Positions 1 through 7,560 are shown, numbered from the stretch's first letter. The stretch is 34,026 nt of DNA from Bacteroidota bacterium (GCA_029570835.1 JAKPTX010000102.1:1-34026); one strand, 5' to 3'. Notes: generated by a model from the letters alone, not told the origin. Numbers and translations: made by a program.

Positions 1-22
1 AAAAAAAAAAAAAAAAAAAAAA
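1..22. repeat. poly-A run at window edge
   Basis: The window opens with 22 consecutive A residues. It may be a real homopolymer in the AT-rich spacer or a contig-end artefact; the sequence cannot decide. No gene is visible between it and the first CDS at 307. Confidence 0.6.
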
Positions 23-107
23 TCAATTGAAAAGTAGAAACTTTACGGTCCAATTAACCGCAATACAGTTCCTATCAGAAGCACTCAATATCAAACAGTT
101 TCGATTT

Positions 108-187
108 CCAGAGTGGGGAAATAAAATGACTATAAAGCGAATTATGATCTGCCCCCCTTTTTTTTTATTTCAAAAAGAAGAAAAAAA
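108..187 (+). repeat. dispersed ~85 bp element, copy A
   Basis: CCAGAGTGGGG at 108-118, a 30-nt AT-rich middle, CTGCCCCCC at 149-157, then a T-run and an A/G-rich tail (TTTATTTCAAAAAGAA). Three further copies lie at 6083-6168 (-), 29560-29641 (+) and 32080-32160 (-). The ends and the 30-31 nt spacing are conserved while the middle drifts, as expected of a dispersed non-coding element. The tail is almost identical to that of the copy at 32080-32160. Confidence 0.8.
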
Positions 188-193
188 TTAAAT

Positions 194-277
194 AAGTCGA
201 AAGTCGAAAAAAATAATTCTAAATTCTAAATTCTAAACTCTAAATTTAGGAATCGTAATTCGTAATTCGTAATTTTT
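194..277 (+). repeat. three consecutive heptamer tandem arrays
   Basis: AAGTCGA x2 plus a partial unit (194-210), TTCTAAA x4 (217-244, last unit CTCTAAA) and ATTCGTA x3 (251-271, first unit AATCGTA). Each unit is 7 bp. The same three arrays in the same order and orientation occur upstream of the ABC-F gene at 32227-32365. Confidence 0.85.
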
Positions 278-279
278 CA

Positions 280-287
280 TATCTTTG
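280..287 (+). promoter_or_regulatory. Bacteroidota -7 element for the VWA gene
   Basis: TATCTTTG matches TAnnTTTG and ends 19 bases before the ATG at 307. The 19 bases at 273-291 are identical to 12423-12441, the promoter of the cDPGS-like gene. Confidence 0.75.
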
Positions 288-306
288 CGGGTTAATTGAT
301 GACGAG

Positions 307-2394
307 ATGACTATTATCACTGAGTATCCTTTGTGGCTGATTATCTTTTGTTTACTGTTGGGAGGAGTCTATGCAGCTATTCTATACTATAAAAACAGAG
401 AGATCGATTTTGGAAAAAATTACAGAATTGCGTTGATTATACTGCGCTGGAGTGCCATCTCATTGGTCTCTTTTTTGCTTTTAGGACCATTAACCAAATT
501 AACCGTTAAAGAGTCTGAAAAACCGGTTATCGTGATTGGAGTTGATAATTCCGAATCGGTCATCTTATCAAAGGATTCTGCGTTTTATAAAACGGAATTG
601 ATTACTCAGCTCAAAAAATTGGAGGATCAATTGGATGGAAAGTATGAAGTAGTACCCTATCTGATTGGAAATCAATCCCGAAGAGGCAGCTTTGATGAAC
701 TCGATTATCAGGATAAGGCGACCAATATTTCCGATTTTTTTGATCAAATTGAACTGTTGTACACACATCGCAACTTAGGTGCTGTACTCCTGGTCAGTGA
801 TGGAATCTACAATCGCGGTTCTAATCCTTATTATCAAACACAAAAGATCAAATCTCCGATTTATACTGTAGGATTAGGCAATCCTGAAGCAGAACCGGAT
901 CTTTTTATTGCGCAAATTATACATAACAGACAGACCTTTAAAGGAAATCATTTCCCGGTAGAGATTAAGCTGGCAGCCAATAAGTTAAAGGGACAAAAAT
1001 TTAGTTTAACCATATCAGAAAACGGGAAAGAGTTAGTCAGGGAGAACTTTTCCATTAACTCAAATCAATACTATGAAACCTTCCGAACCACCCTGGAAAC
1101 CAAGGAAAAAGGGATCAAACGATATCAGGTGGAAGTAACTCCGCTGGAGGGTGAATTAACGCATAAAAACAACAAAAGCAACCTATATATTGAGGTGGTG
1201 GATCAGAAGGAGAAAATCGCCATTGTTTACAATGCGCCTCACCCTGATGTGGCTGCCATCAAGTCTGCACTGGATGTCGTTGAAAAATATGAAACGGAAG
1301 TCTATTCCATCGATAATTTTAATAAAAAGATTGACCCTTATTCACTGGTCATTCTTCATCAATTACCTTCTGTACGTAAGCCTGTGCAAGATTTAACTCA
1401 GGAACTTCAAAAACAAAAAAGATCTGTTCTCTATATCTTGGGACATAAAAGCGATTATGGCCGCATCAACAACCTTCAAACCGGGGTTACAATCAATCAG
1501 AACAAAAAACTAACCAATGAAGCGGCAGCACTTCACAACGATAATTTTATTCTTTTCTCTTACTCTGAAGAGCTAAAACAGTTTTTGCAAAGGGTTCCAC
1601 CGTTGATCACTCCTTTTGGAGAGTATAAAACTAGCGTTTCTGCTTCTACCTTTTTATATCAAAAAATTGGTGGCGTTGAAACCCCCTACCCTCTTATTCT
1701 GTTCAATGAAAATGTGGGGGTTAAGAATGGTGTGATTGTCGGGAGTGGTATCGCAGACTGGAAGAGATACAACTATCTTTATGAGCAGAATCATGAAGCA
1801 TTTAACGAGTTGATACAGAAGATGGTACTCTTTTTGTCCGTTAAAGGAGATCGTGACTTTTTCAGGGTTGAAGCCAAGAGTGGTTATGATGAATCTGAGC
1901 CGATTCAATTCTATGCTGACCTTTATAATGAGGCTTATGAACTTCAAAATGAGGCAGATGTGGAGCTAATCATTGAGTCTGAGGATGGCAAGAAATTCAG
2001 TTATCAATTCTCCAAACAGAATCGCAATTATAGCTTGTCTGTGGGGCATTTTCCTCCCGGAGAGTACCGTTGGCAGGCACAAGCTCAGTGGGGAAGCAAA
2101 AACTACCAGAAATCAGGACATTTTACCGTGAAGGAGATGATGCTGGAATCTCAAAACTTAGTTGCAGACCATGCATTGCTGCAAGGAATTGCCGATAATT
2201 CAAAGGGACAAATGATTTCTAAAGAGCAACTGTCAGAATTTGAAAAACTGATTAAAAAGGATGATCAAATCAAAACAGTAGCGACATATTCCAAGAAATT
2301 CTCACTATTACTCAACTCCACCATCTATTTTGTGATACTTATTTTATTATTTAGCGCTGAATGGTTTATCAGAAAATGGCGTGGTAGTTATTAG
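307..2394 (+). CDS. VWA-like membrane protein, 695 aa
   Basis: Two N-terminal membrane helices (about residues 8-28 and 40-62) lead into a von Willebrand A-like fold starting at VIVIGVDNSES, where DNSES resembles the DxSxS MIDAS metal site. A long extracytoplasmic region follows, and a C-terminal helix (about 665-685) ends in a basic tail. This architecture is seen in Bacteroidota and Planctomycetes membrane proteins encoded in MoxR/DUF58/BatA/DUF4159 clusters; the molecular function is not established. The next gene, 11 bp downstream, encodes a DUF4159 protein, which fits such a cluster, and a DUF58 gene occurs separately at 17776-18702. The start at 307 is the first in-frame ATG after the -7 element; an out-of-frame ATG at 299 opens only a 3-codon ORF. 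Product class is fairly sure, role unknown. Confidence 0.8.
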   Translation: MTIITEYPLWLIIFCLLLGGVYAAILYYKNREIDFGKNYRIALIILRWSAISLVSFLLLGPLTKLTVKESEKPVIVIGVDNSESVILSKDSAFYKTELITQLKKLEDQLDGKYEVVPYLIGNQSRRGSFDELDYQDKATNISDFFDQIELLYTHRNLGAVLLVSDGIYNRGSNPYYQTQKIKSPIYTVGLGNPEAEPDLFIAQIIHNRQTFKGNHFPVEIKLAANKLKGQKFSLTISENGKELVRENFSINSNQYYETFRTTLETKEKGIKRYQVEVTPLEGELTHKNNKSNLYIEVVDQKEKIAIVYNAPHPDVAAIKSALDVVEKYETEVYSIDNFNKKIDPYSLVILHQLPSVRKPVQDLTQELQKQKRSVLYILGHKSDYGRINNLQTGVTINQNKKLTNEAAALHNDNFILFSYSEELKQFLQRVPPLITPFGEYKTSVSASTFLYQKIGGVETPYPLILFNENVGVKNGVIVGSGIADWKRYNYLYEQNHEAFNELIQKMVLFLSVKGDRDFFRVEAKSGYDESEPIQFYADLYNEAYELQNEADVELIIESEDGKKFSYQFSKQNRNYSLSVGHFPPGEYRWQAQAQWGSKNYQKSGHFTVKEMMLESQNLVADHALLQGIADNSKGQMISKEQLSEFEKLIKKDDQIKTVATYSKKFSLLLNSTIYFVILILLFSAEWFIRKWRGSY

Positions 2395-2405
2395 GAACGT
2401 TTTTT

Positions 2406-3059
2406 ATGAAAAGTAGAGTTTTTTTATTTTTGTTTTTATTCATATTGGGGGGTGGACTGTGGCTCCAGGCTCAAACCATCGCTCTGTTAAAATATCGTGG
2501 CGGCGGGGACTGGTACGCGAATCCTACCTCATTGACCAATTTAATTGCCTTTTGCAACACTAACCTGGATATGAGCTTGAACCCTAACTATGAAACTGTA
2601 GAAGTGGGCAGTGTTGAGTTGTATCGCTATCCCTTTATCCACATGACCGGACATGGAAATGTGGTTTTTTCTGAAGATGAACTGAAGAATTTACGCAACT
2701 ACCTGATTGGGGGAGGATTTTTACATATTGACGACAACTATGGAATGAGTCCCTTTATTCTTCCGCAATTAAAAGCGCTTTTCCCGGAACTGGAGTTGGT
2801 AGAGCTGCCGTACAATCACCCTATTTTTAATCAGAAATATCAATTCAGGAACGGATTGCCCAAGATTCATGAGCATGACAACAAGCCTCCGCAAGCCTTC
2901 GGATTGATATGGGAAGGTCGGTTGGTTTGTCTGTTTACTTACGAATGTGACCTTGGAGACGGATGGGAGGATTATGAAGTTCACAAAGATTCACAAGAGA
3001 TCAGAACAAAAGCACTTCAAATGGGTGCAAATATTTTACAATATGTGTTTACACAATAA
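2406..3059 (+). CDS. DUF4159 domain protein, exported, 217 aa
   Basis: A hydrophobic signal peptide (residues 1-23, ending LQAQ) is followed by a full DUF4159 domain with the recognisable stretches LKYRGGGDWYANP, HMTGHGNVVFS, GGGFLHIDDNYG and ECDLGDGWEDYEV. The family is common in Bacteroidota, usually beside VWA, DUF58 and MoxR genes. Its fold is thought to resemble class I glutamine amidotransferases, but no enzymatic activity is known to me. It lies 11 bp after the VWA membrane protein and is surely cotranscribed with it. The rnf genes downstream have their own promoter at 3070-3077, so the pair is probably a functional unit separate from rnf. Confidence 0.85.
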   Translation: MKSRVFLFLFLFILGGGLWLQAQTIALLKYRGGGDWYANPTSLTNLIAFCNTNLDMSLNPNYETVEVGSVELYRYPFIHMTGHGNVVFSEDELKNLRNYLIGGGFLHIDDNYGMSPFILPQLKALFPELELVELPYNHPIFNQKYQFRNGLPKIHEHDNKPPQAFGLIWEGRLVCLFTYECDLGDGWEDYEVHKDSQEIRTKALQMGANILQYVFTQ

Positions 3060-3069
3060 TTTTTTTTTA

Positions 3070-3077
3070 TACTTTTG
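3070..3077 (+). promoter_or_regulatory. -7 element for rnfDGEA
   Basis: TACTTTTG matches TAnnTTTG in the 80 bp gap between the DUF4159 stop and rnfD. It shows that rnfD probably starts a transcript rather than following rnfC. Confidence 0.65.
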
Positions 3078-3139
3078 CAATCCTTAGTTAGTAAATTGGC
3101 TTAGAGTTTTATTTTTTAAAAAGATTTAAAAATAAATAT

Positions 3140-4135
3140 ATGAGTAATCGATTATTACAAATTTCAGGTTCTCCCCACATTCATAGCGGTGAAACTGTAA
3201 GAAAGATTATGTGGTCTGTTGTGATCGCTTTAATTCCTGCTTTTTTAGCCTCTGTCTTCTATTTCGGAGTACCTGTTATTATCGTGACCCTGGTTTCTGT
3301 CGGAAGTTGTTTATTGTTTGAGTATCTCATCCAACGCTTCTTACTCAAGGGAAAGAGTACTATTAGGGATGGATCAGCAGTCATCACAGGAGTACTGCTA
3401 GCTTTTAACCTTCCTTCCAATCTGCCCTTACACTGGGTTGTTTTGGGAGCCTTTGTAGCGATTGGTATAGGGAAAATGACCTTCGGGGGATTGGGAAAGA
3501 ATCCCTTCAATCCGGCATTGGTGGGACGTGTATTTTTATTGATTTCCAGACCAGTAGAAATGACCAACTGGCCTCTTCCGCAAGCCGGAAAACTGTTAGT
3601 GAGTCCTGATATGGCTACCACAGGAGCCACTATTTTGAGTGCTCTTAAAGAGGGTGTCAAAAGTGGTGAAAAAATGTCTGACCTCACAGCTAACTTACCC
3701 ACTTATGCTGAAATGTTATTAGGACAAAGAGGCGGTTCCATCGGAGAAATCTCCATTATTGCTCTGTTAATCGGTGCTCTGTTTTTATTAGCCAGAAAGG
3801 TTATTACCTGGCATATTCCTGTTGCCTTTTTAGGATCTGCTTACGTCTTAGCGGCCATTTTGTATGCTGTTAATCCGGAAATTTACATTCATCCGATATT
3901 ACACATGCTCAGTGGTGGTCTCATTTTAGGTGCATTCTTCATGGCTACCGATATGGCAACATCGCCGTCAACACCTTTAGGGATGATTATCTTTGGAGTC
4001 GGTTGTGGATTGCTGACGATTATAATCCGAGTCTTTGGAGCTTACCCGGAAGGAGTTTCATTTGCAATCCTACTCATGAATGCAGTGACACCTTTGATTA
4101 ACAGAGGGATCAAAACGAGTAAGTTCGGGAAGTAA
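3140..4135 (+). CDS. rnfD: Rnf complex subunit D
   Basis: Polytopic inner-membrane subunit of the Rnf ferredoxin:NAD+ oxidoreductase, which couples electron transfer to Na+ or H+ transport. Markers: N-terminal SPHIHSGETVRKIM, the conserved GLGKNPFNPALVGR stretch, about ten hydrophobic segments and the flavinylation motif TGAT at 161-164, where Thr164 should carry covalent FMN. Length 331 aa is normal for RnfD and shorter than the homologous NqrB, and the N-terminal motif is of the Rnf type. rnfG follows 42 bp downstream. The usual upstream neighbours rnfB and rnfC are missing; the gene before this one encodes a DUF4159 protein. Confidence 0.95.
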   Translation: MSNRLLQISGSPHIHSGETVRKIMWSVVIALIPAFLASVFYFGVPVIIVTLVSVGSCLLFEYLIQRFLLKGKSTIRDGSAVITGVLLAFNLPSNLPLHWVVLGAFVAIGIGKMTFGGLGKNPFNPALVGRVFLLISRPVEMTNWPLPQAGKLLVSPDMATTGATILSALKEGVKSGEKMSDLTANLPTYAEMLLGQRGGSIGEISIIALLIGALFLLARKVITWHIPVAFLGSAYVLAAILYAVNPEIYIHPILHMLSGGLILGAFFMATDMATSPSTPLGMIIFGVGCGLLTIIIRVFGAYPEGVSFAILLMNAVTPLINRGIKTSKFGK

Positions 4136-4177
4136 TCCCCCCATTTGACATTAACAAAATATTGTAAATCATAAAAC

Positions 4178-4828
4178 ATGGCAGCAAAAGAATCATCATT
4201 ACTAAAATTAGTGCTTACCTTAACGTTGGTATCACTATTTGCAGCAGCAGCCTTAGCGTCGGTGTATGTGATCACCAAAGAGCCGATTGCACAATCGTCT
4301 CAAAAGAAAAAATCTAATGCTATTCAGGCTATTATTCAATCATACAATCCTGAAACCGGGCATATTCAATCCGAAACTGTTAACATTGAAGGAGAAGAGG
4401 AGCCTGTAACGGTTCATATTGCTTATCAAGATGAAACAGTACTTGGAATTGCCGTTGAAACCTTTACCAACAAGGCTTTTGGAGGTCGTTTTGACATCAT
4501 GGTTGGATTTGATGTAGAAAACGATGTTGTTACCGGGACTGAAGTATTAAGTCATGGTGAAACCCCCGGTTTAGGTGATAAAATTGACAAAAAGAAAAGT
4601 GATTTTCCCACTCAATTCAACGGTAAAAACTTAGCCGAAATGAATTTAAAAGTAAAAAAAGAGGGAGGTGAAGTGGATGCTATTACTGCTGCAACCATCT
4701 CATCAAAAGCTTTTTGTGATGCCTTGGAAAGAGGACAAAAAGCTTATCTTTTAATCAAAGAAAAACTGAATTTGAATCCGGAGCAAGCAGCTTCAGAACC
4801 CAATAAAAATGAGGAGGCAGCATTATGA
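4178..4828 (+). CDS. rnfG: Rnf complex subunit G
   Basis: A single N-terminal membrane helix (about residues 9-32) anchors a periplasmic FMN-binding domain. GGRFDIMVGFD and SHGETPGLGDKI are typical of RnfG/NqrC, and the flavin attachment motif is DAITAATISS near residues 167-176, with Thr173 as the predicted covalent FMN site. A flexible Glu/Asn/Ala-rich tail follows. It accepts electrons within the Rnf chain. The stop overlaps the rnfE start in an ATGA arrangement, indicating translational coupling. Flavinylation would need an ApbE transferase, which is not in this window. Confidence 0.95.
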   Translation: MAAKESSLLKLVLTLTLVSLFAAAALASVYVITKEPIAQSSQKKKSNAIQAIIQSYNPETGHIQSETVNIEGEEEPVTVHIAYQDETVLGIAVETFTNKAFGGRFDIMVGFDVENDVVTGTEVLSHGETPGLGDKIDKKKSDFPTQFNGKNLAEMNLKVKKEGGEVDAITAATISSKAFCDALERGQKAYLLIKEKLNLNPEQAASEPNKNEEAAL

Positions 4829-5412
4829 GTAAATTATCCATTGTAACAAAAGGTTTTATTAAGGAAAACCCTGTATTGGTACTGGTTTTAGGAACCTGTC
4901 CCACCTTAGCTGTAACCACCTCGGTTGAAAATGGAATCGGGATGGGATTAGCAACCACATTTGTTCTTGTCTTATCCAATATGTTTATCTCATTGTTAAG
5001 AAAGATCACTCCTAACGAGGTAAGAATCCCTATTTTTATTGTGGTTATTGCTACATTTGTTTCGATTGTTGACCTGCTTATTCAGGGTTTTGTTCCTGCC
5101 TTAGCGGAAAGTTTGGGGCTTTTCATCCCGTTGATTGTGGTAAACTGTATTGTATTGGGTAGAGCCGAAGCTTTTGCCAGCAAAAATGGTGTTTTTGATT
5201 CGATGTTAGATGGTTTGGGAATGGGAATCGGTTTTACTATTGCCCTCGTAATCATTGGTACAGTAAGAGAGATTTTGGGTAGTGGTGCCATTTTAGGTTA
5301 TGAGATTCCTTTTATGAAAGGAAATGAGATACTCATTTTCGTTTTAGCTCCGGGAGCATTTTTCGTATTTGGTTATGTTATGGCTTTGGTCAGATTTCTT
5401 CAAAAAAAGTAA
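4825..5412 (+). CDS. rnfE: Rnf complex subunit E
   Basis: An integral membrane protein of 195 aa with six predicted helices and the family signatures NPVLVLVLGTCPTLAVTTS near the N-terminus and NCIVLGRAEAFASKN in mid-protein. The conserved Cys residues in these two stretches are those thought to bind the intramembrane iron-sulfur centre shared by RnfA and RnfE (NqrD/NqrE). It overlaps rnfG by 4 bp and is followed after 13 bp by rnfA. The adjacent RnfA paralog has FLGTCPFVGVS in place of LGTCPTLAVTTS, which separates the two names. Confidence 0.95.
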   Translation: MSKLSIVTKGFIKENPVLVLVLGTCPTLAVTTSVENGIGMGLATTFVLVLSNMFISLLRKITPNEVRIPIFIVVIATFVSIVDLLIQGFVPALAESLGLFIPLIVVNCIVLGRAEAFASKNGVFDSMLDGLGMGIGFTIALVIIGTVREILGSGAILGYEIPFMKGNEILIFVLAPGAFFVFGYVMALVRFLQKK

Positions 5413-5425
5413 AATATAGCGCGTT

Positions 5426-5998
5426 ATGTATTATATAATCATGATTATCGGTGCCGTTTTTGTGAACAACATTATTCTGGCACAATTTTTAGGAACCTGC
5501 CCCTTTGTTGGGGTTTCTAATAAGGTTTCTACTGCATCAGGAATGGGAGTAGCGGTGTTATTTGTGATGACCATTGCCACCCTGTTCACTTCTACCATCA
5601 ACTATTATATTTTGATGCCATTTGGTTTACAATTTCTCCAAACCATCACTTATATCTTAGTGATTGCAGCATTAGTACAAATGGTAGAGATGATATTAAA
5701 GAAAATCAGTCCCCCGCTATATCAGGCTTTAGGAGTATATTTACCTTTAATCACCACCAACTGTGCTGTTTTAGGGGTAGCCATTTTAGTTACCATGAAA
5801 GGCTACTCTATCATTGATTCCACATTGTACACCATGTTCAGCGCAGCCGGTTTCGCTATGGCAATCATTATTTTCGCCGGTATCAGAGAGCAGTTGGATC
5901 TGGTTGGTATTCCCAAAGGAATTCAGGGAGTTCCCAGTGCTTTAATTTTAGCAGGTATTTTAGCTTTGGCATTTATGGGATTCGCGAACCTCGTTTAG
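5426..5998 (+). CDS. rnfA: Rnf complex subunit A
   Basis: A 190 aa six-helix membrane subunit, paralogous and topologically inverted relative to RnfE. Signatures are NNIILAQFLGTCPFVGVS at the N-terminus and PLITTNCAVLGVAI in the middle, again with paired Cys residues for the intramembrane iron-sulfur cluster. It is the last gene of the D-G-E-A order, the normal rnf order in Bacteroidota and clostridia. No clear intrinsic terminator follows; the spacer after it is a repeat cluster. Confidence 0.95.
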   Translation: MYYIIMIIGAVFVNNIILAQFLGTCPFVGVSNKVSTASGMGVAVLFVMTIATLFTSTINYYILMPFGLQFLQTITYILVIAALVQMVEMILKKISPPLYQALGVYLPLITTNCAVLGVAILVTMKGYSIIDSTLYTMFSAAGFAMAIIIFAGIREQLDLVGIPKGIQGVPSALILAGILALAFMGFANLV

Positions 5999-6002
5999 AT
6001 GG

Positions 6003-6024
6003 CGGATTTCGGATTTCGGAATTT
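6003..6024. repeat. heptamer array CGGATTT
   Basis: Two exact copies of CGGATTT at 6003-6016 and a degenerate third, just after the rnfA stop. The same unit recurs at 31991-32004 just after the subtilase gene. Confidence 0.7.
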
Positions 6025-6082
6025 GAGTAGGATTTTATGATTTTAGGATATATCCTATTGAAATTCAATTACTTCCAACTTT

Positions 6083-6168
6083 TTATTTCTTATTTCTTAT
6101 TTGGTATTTAAAATAAATGGGGGGCAGCATGGCGGTTGCTCCTTTTTTATTTCATTTCCCCACTCTGG
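6083..6168 (-). repeat. dispersed ~85 bp element, copy B
   Basis: Reverse orientation. On the minus strand it reads CCAGAGTGGGG (6168-6158), a 30-nt middle, CTGCCCCCC (6127-6119), then an AT-rich tail ending in three heptamers of TTATTTC type (6083-6103 on plus). The tail matches copy C at 29608-29641 better than copies A and D. With copy A it forms an inverted pair around the VWA-to-rnfA block. Confidence 0.8.
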
Positions 6169-6170
6169 AA

Positions 6171-6241
6171 AGGGGCTGCCCCTACAACCATGCGCTTTTT
6201 ATTAATTATTTTCAGGACAGGTCGCGACCTATCCCTACAAC
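6171..6241. repeat. two palindromic interspersed repeats
   Basis: AGGGG-CTG-CCCCT at 6171-6183 and a 12-bp perfect palindrome AGGTCGCGACCT at 6219-6230. On the minus strand both are entered by GTTGTAGGG, giving related units about 50 bp apart. The palindrome at 32032-32059 begins with the similar TGTAGAGA. Units of this type are, from memory, common between genes in Bacteroidota and cyanobacteria. Confidence 0.65.
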
Positions 6242-6268
6242 AACCGCATTCAATTCAAATTTTTCACC

Positions 6269-6359
6269 CGTAATTCGTAATTCGTAATTAATTTATTCCG
6301 CCTTCCGCCCTCCGCCTTCCGCCTTTTAATTCTACCTTCTACCTTCTTCCTTCTTCCTT
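6269..6359. repeat. three heptamer arrays: CGTAATT, CCGCCTT, CTACCTT
   Basis: CGTAATT x3 (6269-6289), CCGCCTT x4 (6298-6325, one unit CCGCCCT) and CTACCTT/CTTCCTT x4 (6332-6359). The last array stops just before the stop codon of the DUF2795 gene. All units are 7 bp, and all recur elsewhere in the window. Confidence 0.85.
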
Positions 6360-6361
6360 TG

Positions 6362-6586
6362 TTAGTATTCGTCTTCGTGGAAAAAGTAATCCTCTTTACT
6401 GGGATAATCCGGCCAGATGTCCAGTATCGAATCGTATATTTCTCCTTCTTCGGATTCAATCTTTTCTAAATTTTCAACCACTTCCATGGGAAGTCCTGAA
6501 CGAATTGCATAATCTATCAACTCCTCTTTAGTGGCAGGCCATGGAGCATCATCCAATTTTGAAGCTAATTCTAAAGTCCAATACAT
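6362..6586 (-). CDS. DUF2795 small acidic protein, copy 1
   Basis: A 74 aa acidic protein matching the widespread Bacteroidota DUF2795-type family: MYWTLELASKLDDAPWPATK, then ELIDYAIRSGLPMEVVENL, DIWPDYPSKEDYFF and the terminal HEDEY. The start is placed at the Met of MYWTLEL because the neighbouring paralog (6703-6924) begins exactly there; an in-frame ATG 39 bp upstream would add 13 residues of unrelated sequence. Function is unknown. It is probably cytoplasmic, with no signal or membrane segment. A heptamer array abuts its stop codon. The two copies look like a tandem duplication, this one being less like the family consensus. Confidence 0.85.
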   Translation of the reverse strand: MYWTLELASKLDDAPWPATKEELIDYAIRSGLPMEVVENLEKIESEEGEIYDSILDIWPDYPSKEDYFFHEDEY

Positions 6587-6618
6587 ATTAAATTCTGTTT
6601 TGTTACTATCTTCATGCA

Positions 6619-6641
6619 GCAACAACTAAATTATTTGTTGC
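6619..6641 (-). other. 7-bp inverted repeat upstream of DUF2795 copy 1
   Basis: GCAACAA, 9 nt, TTGTTGC, a perfect hairpin in the gap between the two DUF2795 genes. It lies upstream of the start of copy 1 and is separate from the terminator at 6673-6701. It could be an operator or a leader hairpin; no T-run follows on either strand. Confidence 0.45.
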
Positions 6642-6672
6642 CTGTTAATTTAATTTTAAAAAAAGTAATTAG

Positions 6673-6701
6673 AAAAAAAGGATCCGATGGATCCCTTTTT
6701 T
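6673..6701 (-). terminator. intrinsic terminator after DUF2795 copy 2
   Basis: On the minus strand GGGATCC-ATC-GGATCC followed by a T-run, starting just after the stop codon of the 6703-6924 gene. A-runs on the other side make it plausibly bidirectional. Confidence 0.8.
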
Positions 6702-6702
6702 G

Positions 6703-6924
6703 TTAATATTCATCTTCGTGAAAAAAGAAATCATCTTTGGTAGGATAATCAGGCCAGATATCTTCTATGGTATCATAAACCTCACCTTCATCCTCAATCT
6801 CTTTTAAGTTTTCAATCACTTCCAAAGGAGCGCCTGAACGAAGTGCATAATCGATTAACTCCTCTTTTGTAGCGGGCCAAGGAGCATCCTCTAATTTTGA
6901 AGCTAATTCTAATGTCCAATACAT
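6703..6924 (-). CDS. DUF2795 small acidic protein, copy 2
   Basis: A 73 aa acidic protein, close paralog of the gene at 6362-6586: MYWTLELASKLEDAPWPATK, ELIDYALRSGAPLEVIENLK, DIWPDYPTKDDFFF and terminal HEDEY. This form is the one seen across Bacteroidota genomes, often as a single strongly conserved gene of unknown function. A terminator follows at once and a promoter-like element lies 39 bp upstream, so it seems to be a monocistronic unit. The high conservation of such a short protein suggests binding to a conserved partner, but nothing in the sequence names it. Confidence 0.9.
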   Translation of the reverse strand: MYWTLELASKLEDAPWPATKEELIDYALRSGAPLEVIENLKEIEDEGEVYDTIEDIWPDYPTKDDFFFHEDEY

Positions 6925-6962
6925 ATAAACTTCTGTATTTAATTATGACTTGTTTAACGGCG

Positions 6963-6970
6963 CGAAGGTA
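6963..6970 (-). promoter_or_regulatory. probable -7 element for DUF2795 copy 2
   Basis: On the minus strand TACCTTCG, one base off TAnnTTTG, 38 bases before the ATG. It stands between the adenosyltransferase stop and the DUF2795 start. Confidence 0.45.
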
Positions 6971-7008
6971 CTATTTATTATTTAAAAAATCAACTACTAT
7001 TGAAACTT

Positions 7009-7548
7009 TTAATCACCTAATATACAGTTAGTTACGTCAATATTTTCAATTTTATGAAAATATCTCGCCAAAATATAGAAAAAATCCGACAATCTATTGA
7101 TATAACTACAGGACAATTGTAGCTGTTGATCTTCTTGAGCCAACTGAATCAACTCTCTCTCAGTTCTGCGGCAGATAGTGCGACACACGTGTGCGTAAGC
7201 TATAGCATGGGAGCCTTGTGGCAGAATAAAACTCCTCAAAGGTTCCAATTGTGCAGAAATCTGATCAATCTCCTCTTCAACCTGTTGAGTCATAACCTTT
7301 GGATCCAAACCTTTCCAATGGCGTTCTCTCAATTCAGGTTCGGTAGCAATCAGACCACCAATTTTAAAAAGATCTTGTTGAATCTTTGTTAAGAAGGGAT
7401 AATTTTGATAGGCAATCAGCACGCCTATAAATGAATTCAGCTCATCCAATGTTCCATACACATGAAGCAAAGGATTATTTTTGGGTACTCTTGTACCACC
7501 AACCAGAGAAGTATAACCTTGATCTCCTTTTTTTGTATAAATTTTCAT
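7009..7548 (-). CDS. PduO-type corrinoid adenosyltransferase
   Basis: A 179 aa protein of the PduO/MMAB adenosyltransferase family, which transfers adenosyl from ATP to cob(I)alamin or cob(I)yrinic acid diamide to make coenzyme B12. The N-terminal ATP-binding motif TKKGDQGYTSLVGG is present, as are DELNSFIGV, FILPQG (often FILPGG), the helix with CRTICRRTER carrying the Arg/Glu pair, and YINRLSDFFYILAR near the C-terminus. Length is normal. It lies 12 bp after a methyltransferase gene and is likely the last gene of the operon that begins with parC. No other B12 gene is in the window, so the link is metabolic rather than by locus. Confidence 0.92.
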   Translation of the reverse strand: MKIYTKKGDQGYTSLVGGTRVPKNNPLLHVYGTLDELNSFIGVLIAYQNYPFLTKIQQDLFKIGGLIATEPELRERHWKGLDPKVMTQQVEEEIDQISAQLEPLRSFILPQGSHAIAYAHVCRTICRRTERELIQLAQEDQQLQLSCSYINRLSDFFYILARYFHKIENIDVTNCILGD

Positions 7549-7560
7549 AGTATCAATATT

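Noticed and set aside
3140-5998. Na+-translocating NADH:quinone reductase (nqr) instead of rnf
   Set aside because: The first subunit is short with the RnfD-type SPHIHSGETVRKIM start, and no nqrA or nqrF is present. The D-G-E-A order is that of rnf.
6036-6110. 24-codon plus-strand ORF after rnfA
   Set aside because: It runs into the element tail, has hydrophobic low-complexity composition and no promoter or homology that I can recognise.
108-6168. Target-site duplications outside the element pairs
   Set aside because: The bases just outside copies A/B and C/D do not match, so classical transposition of the bracketed blocks is not shown.
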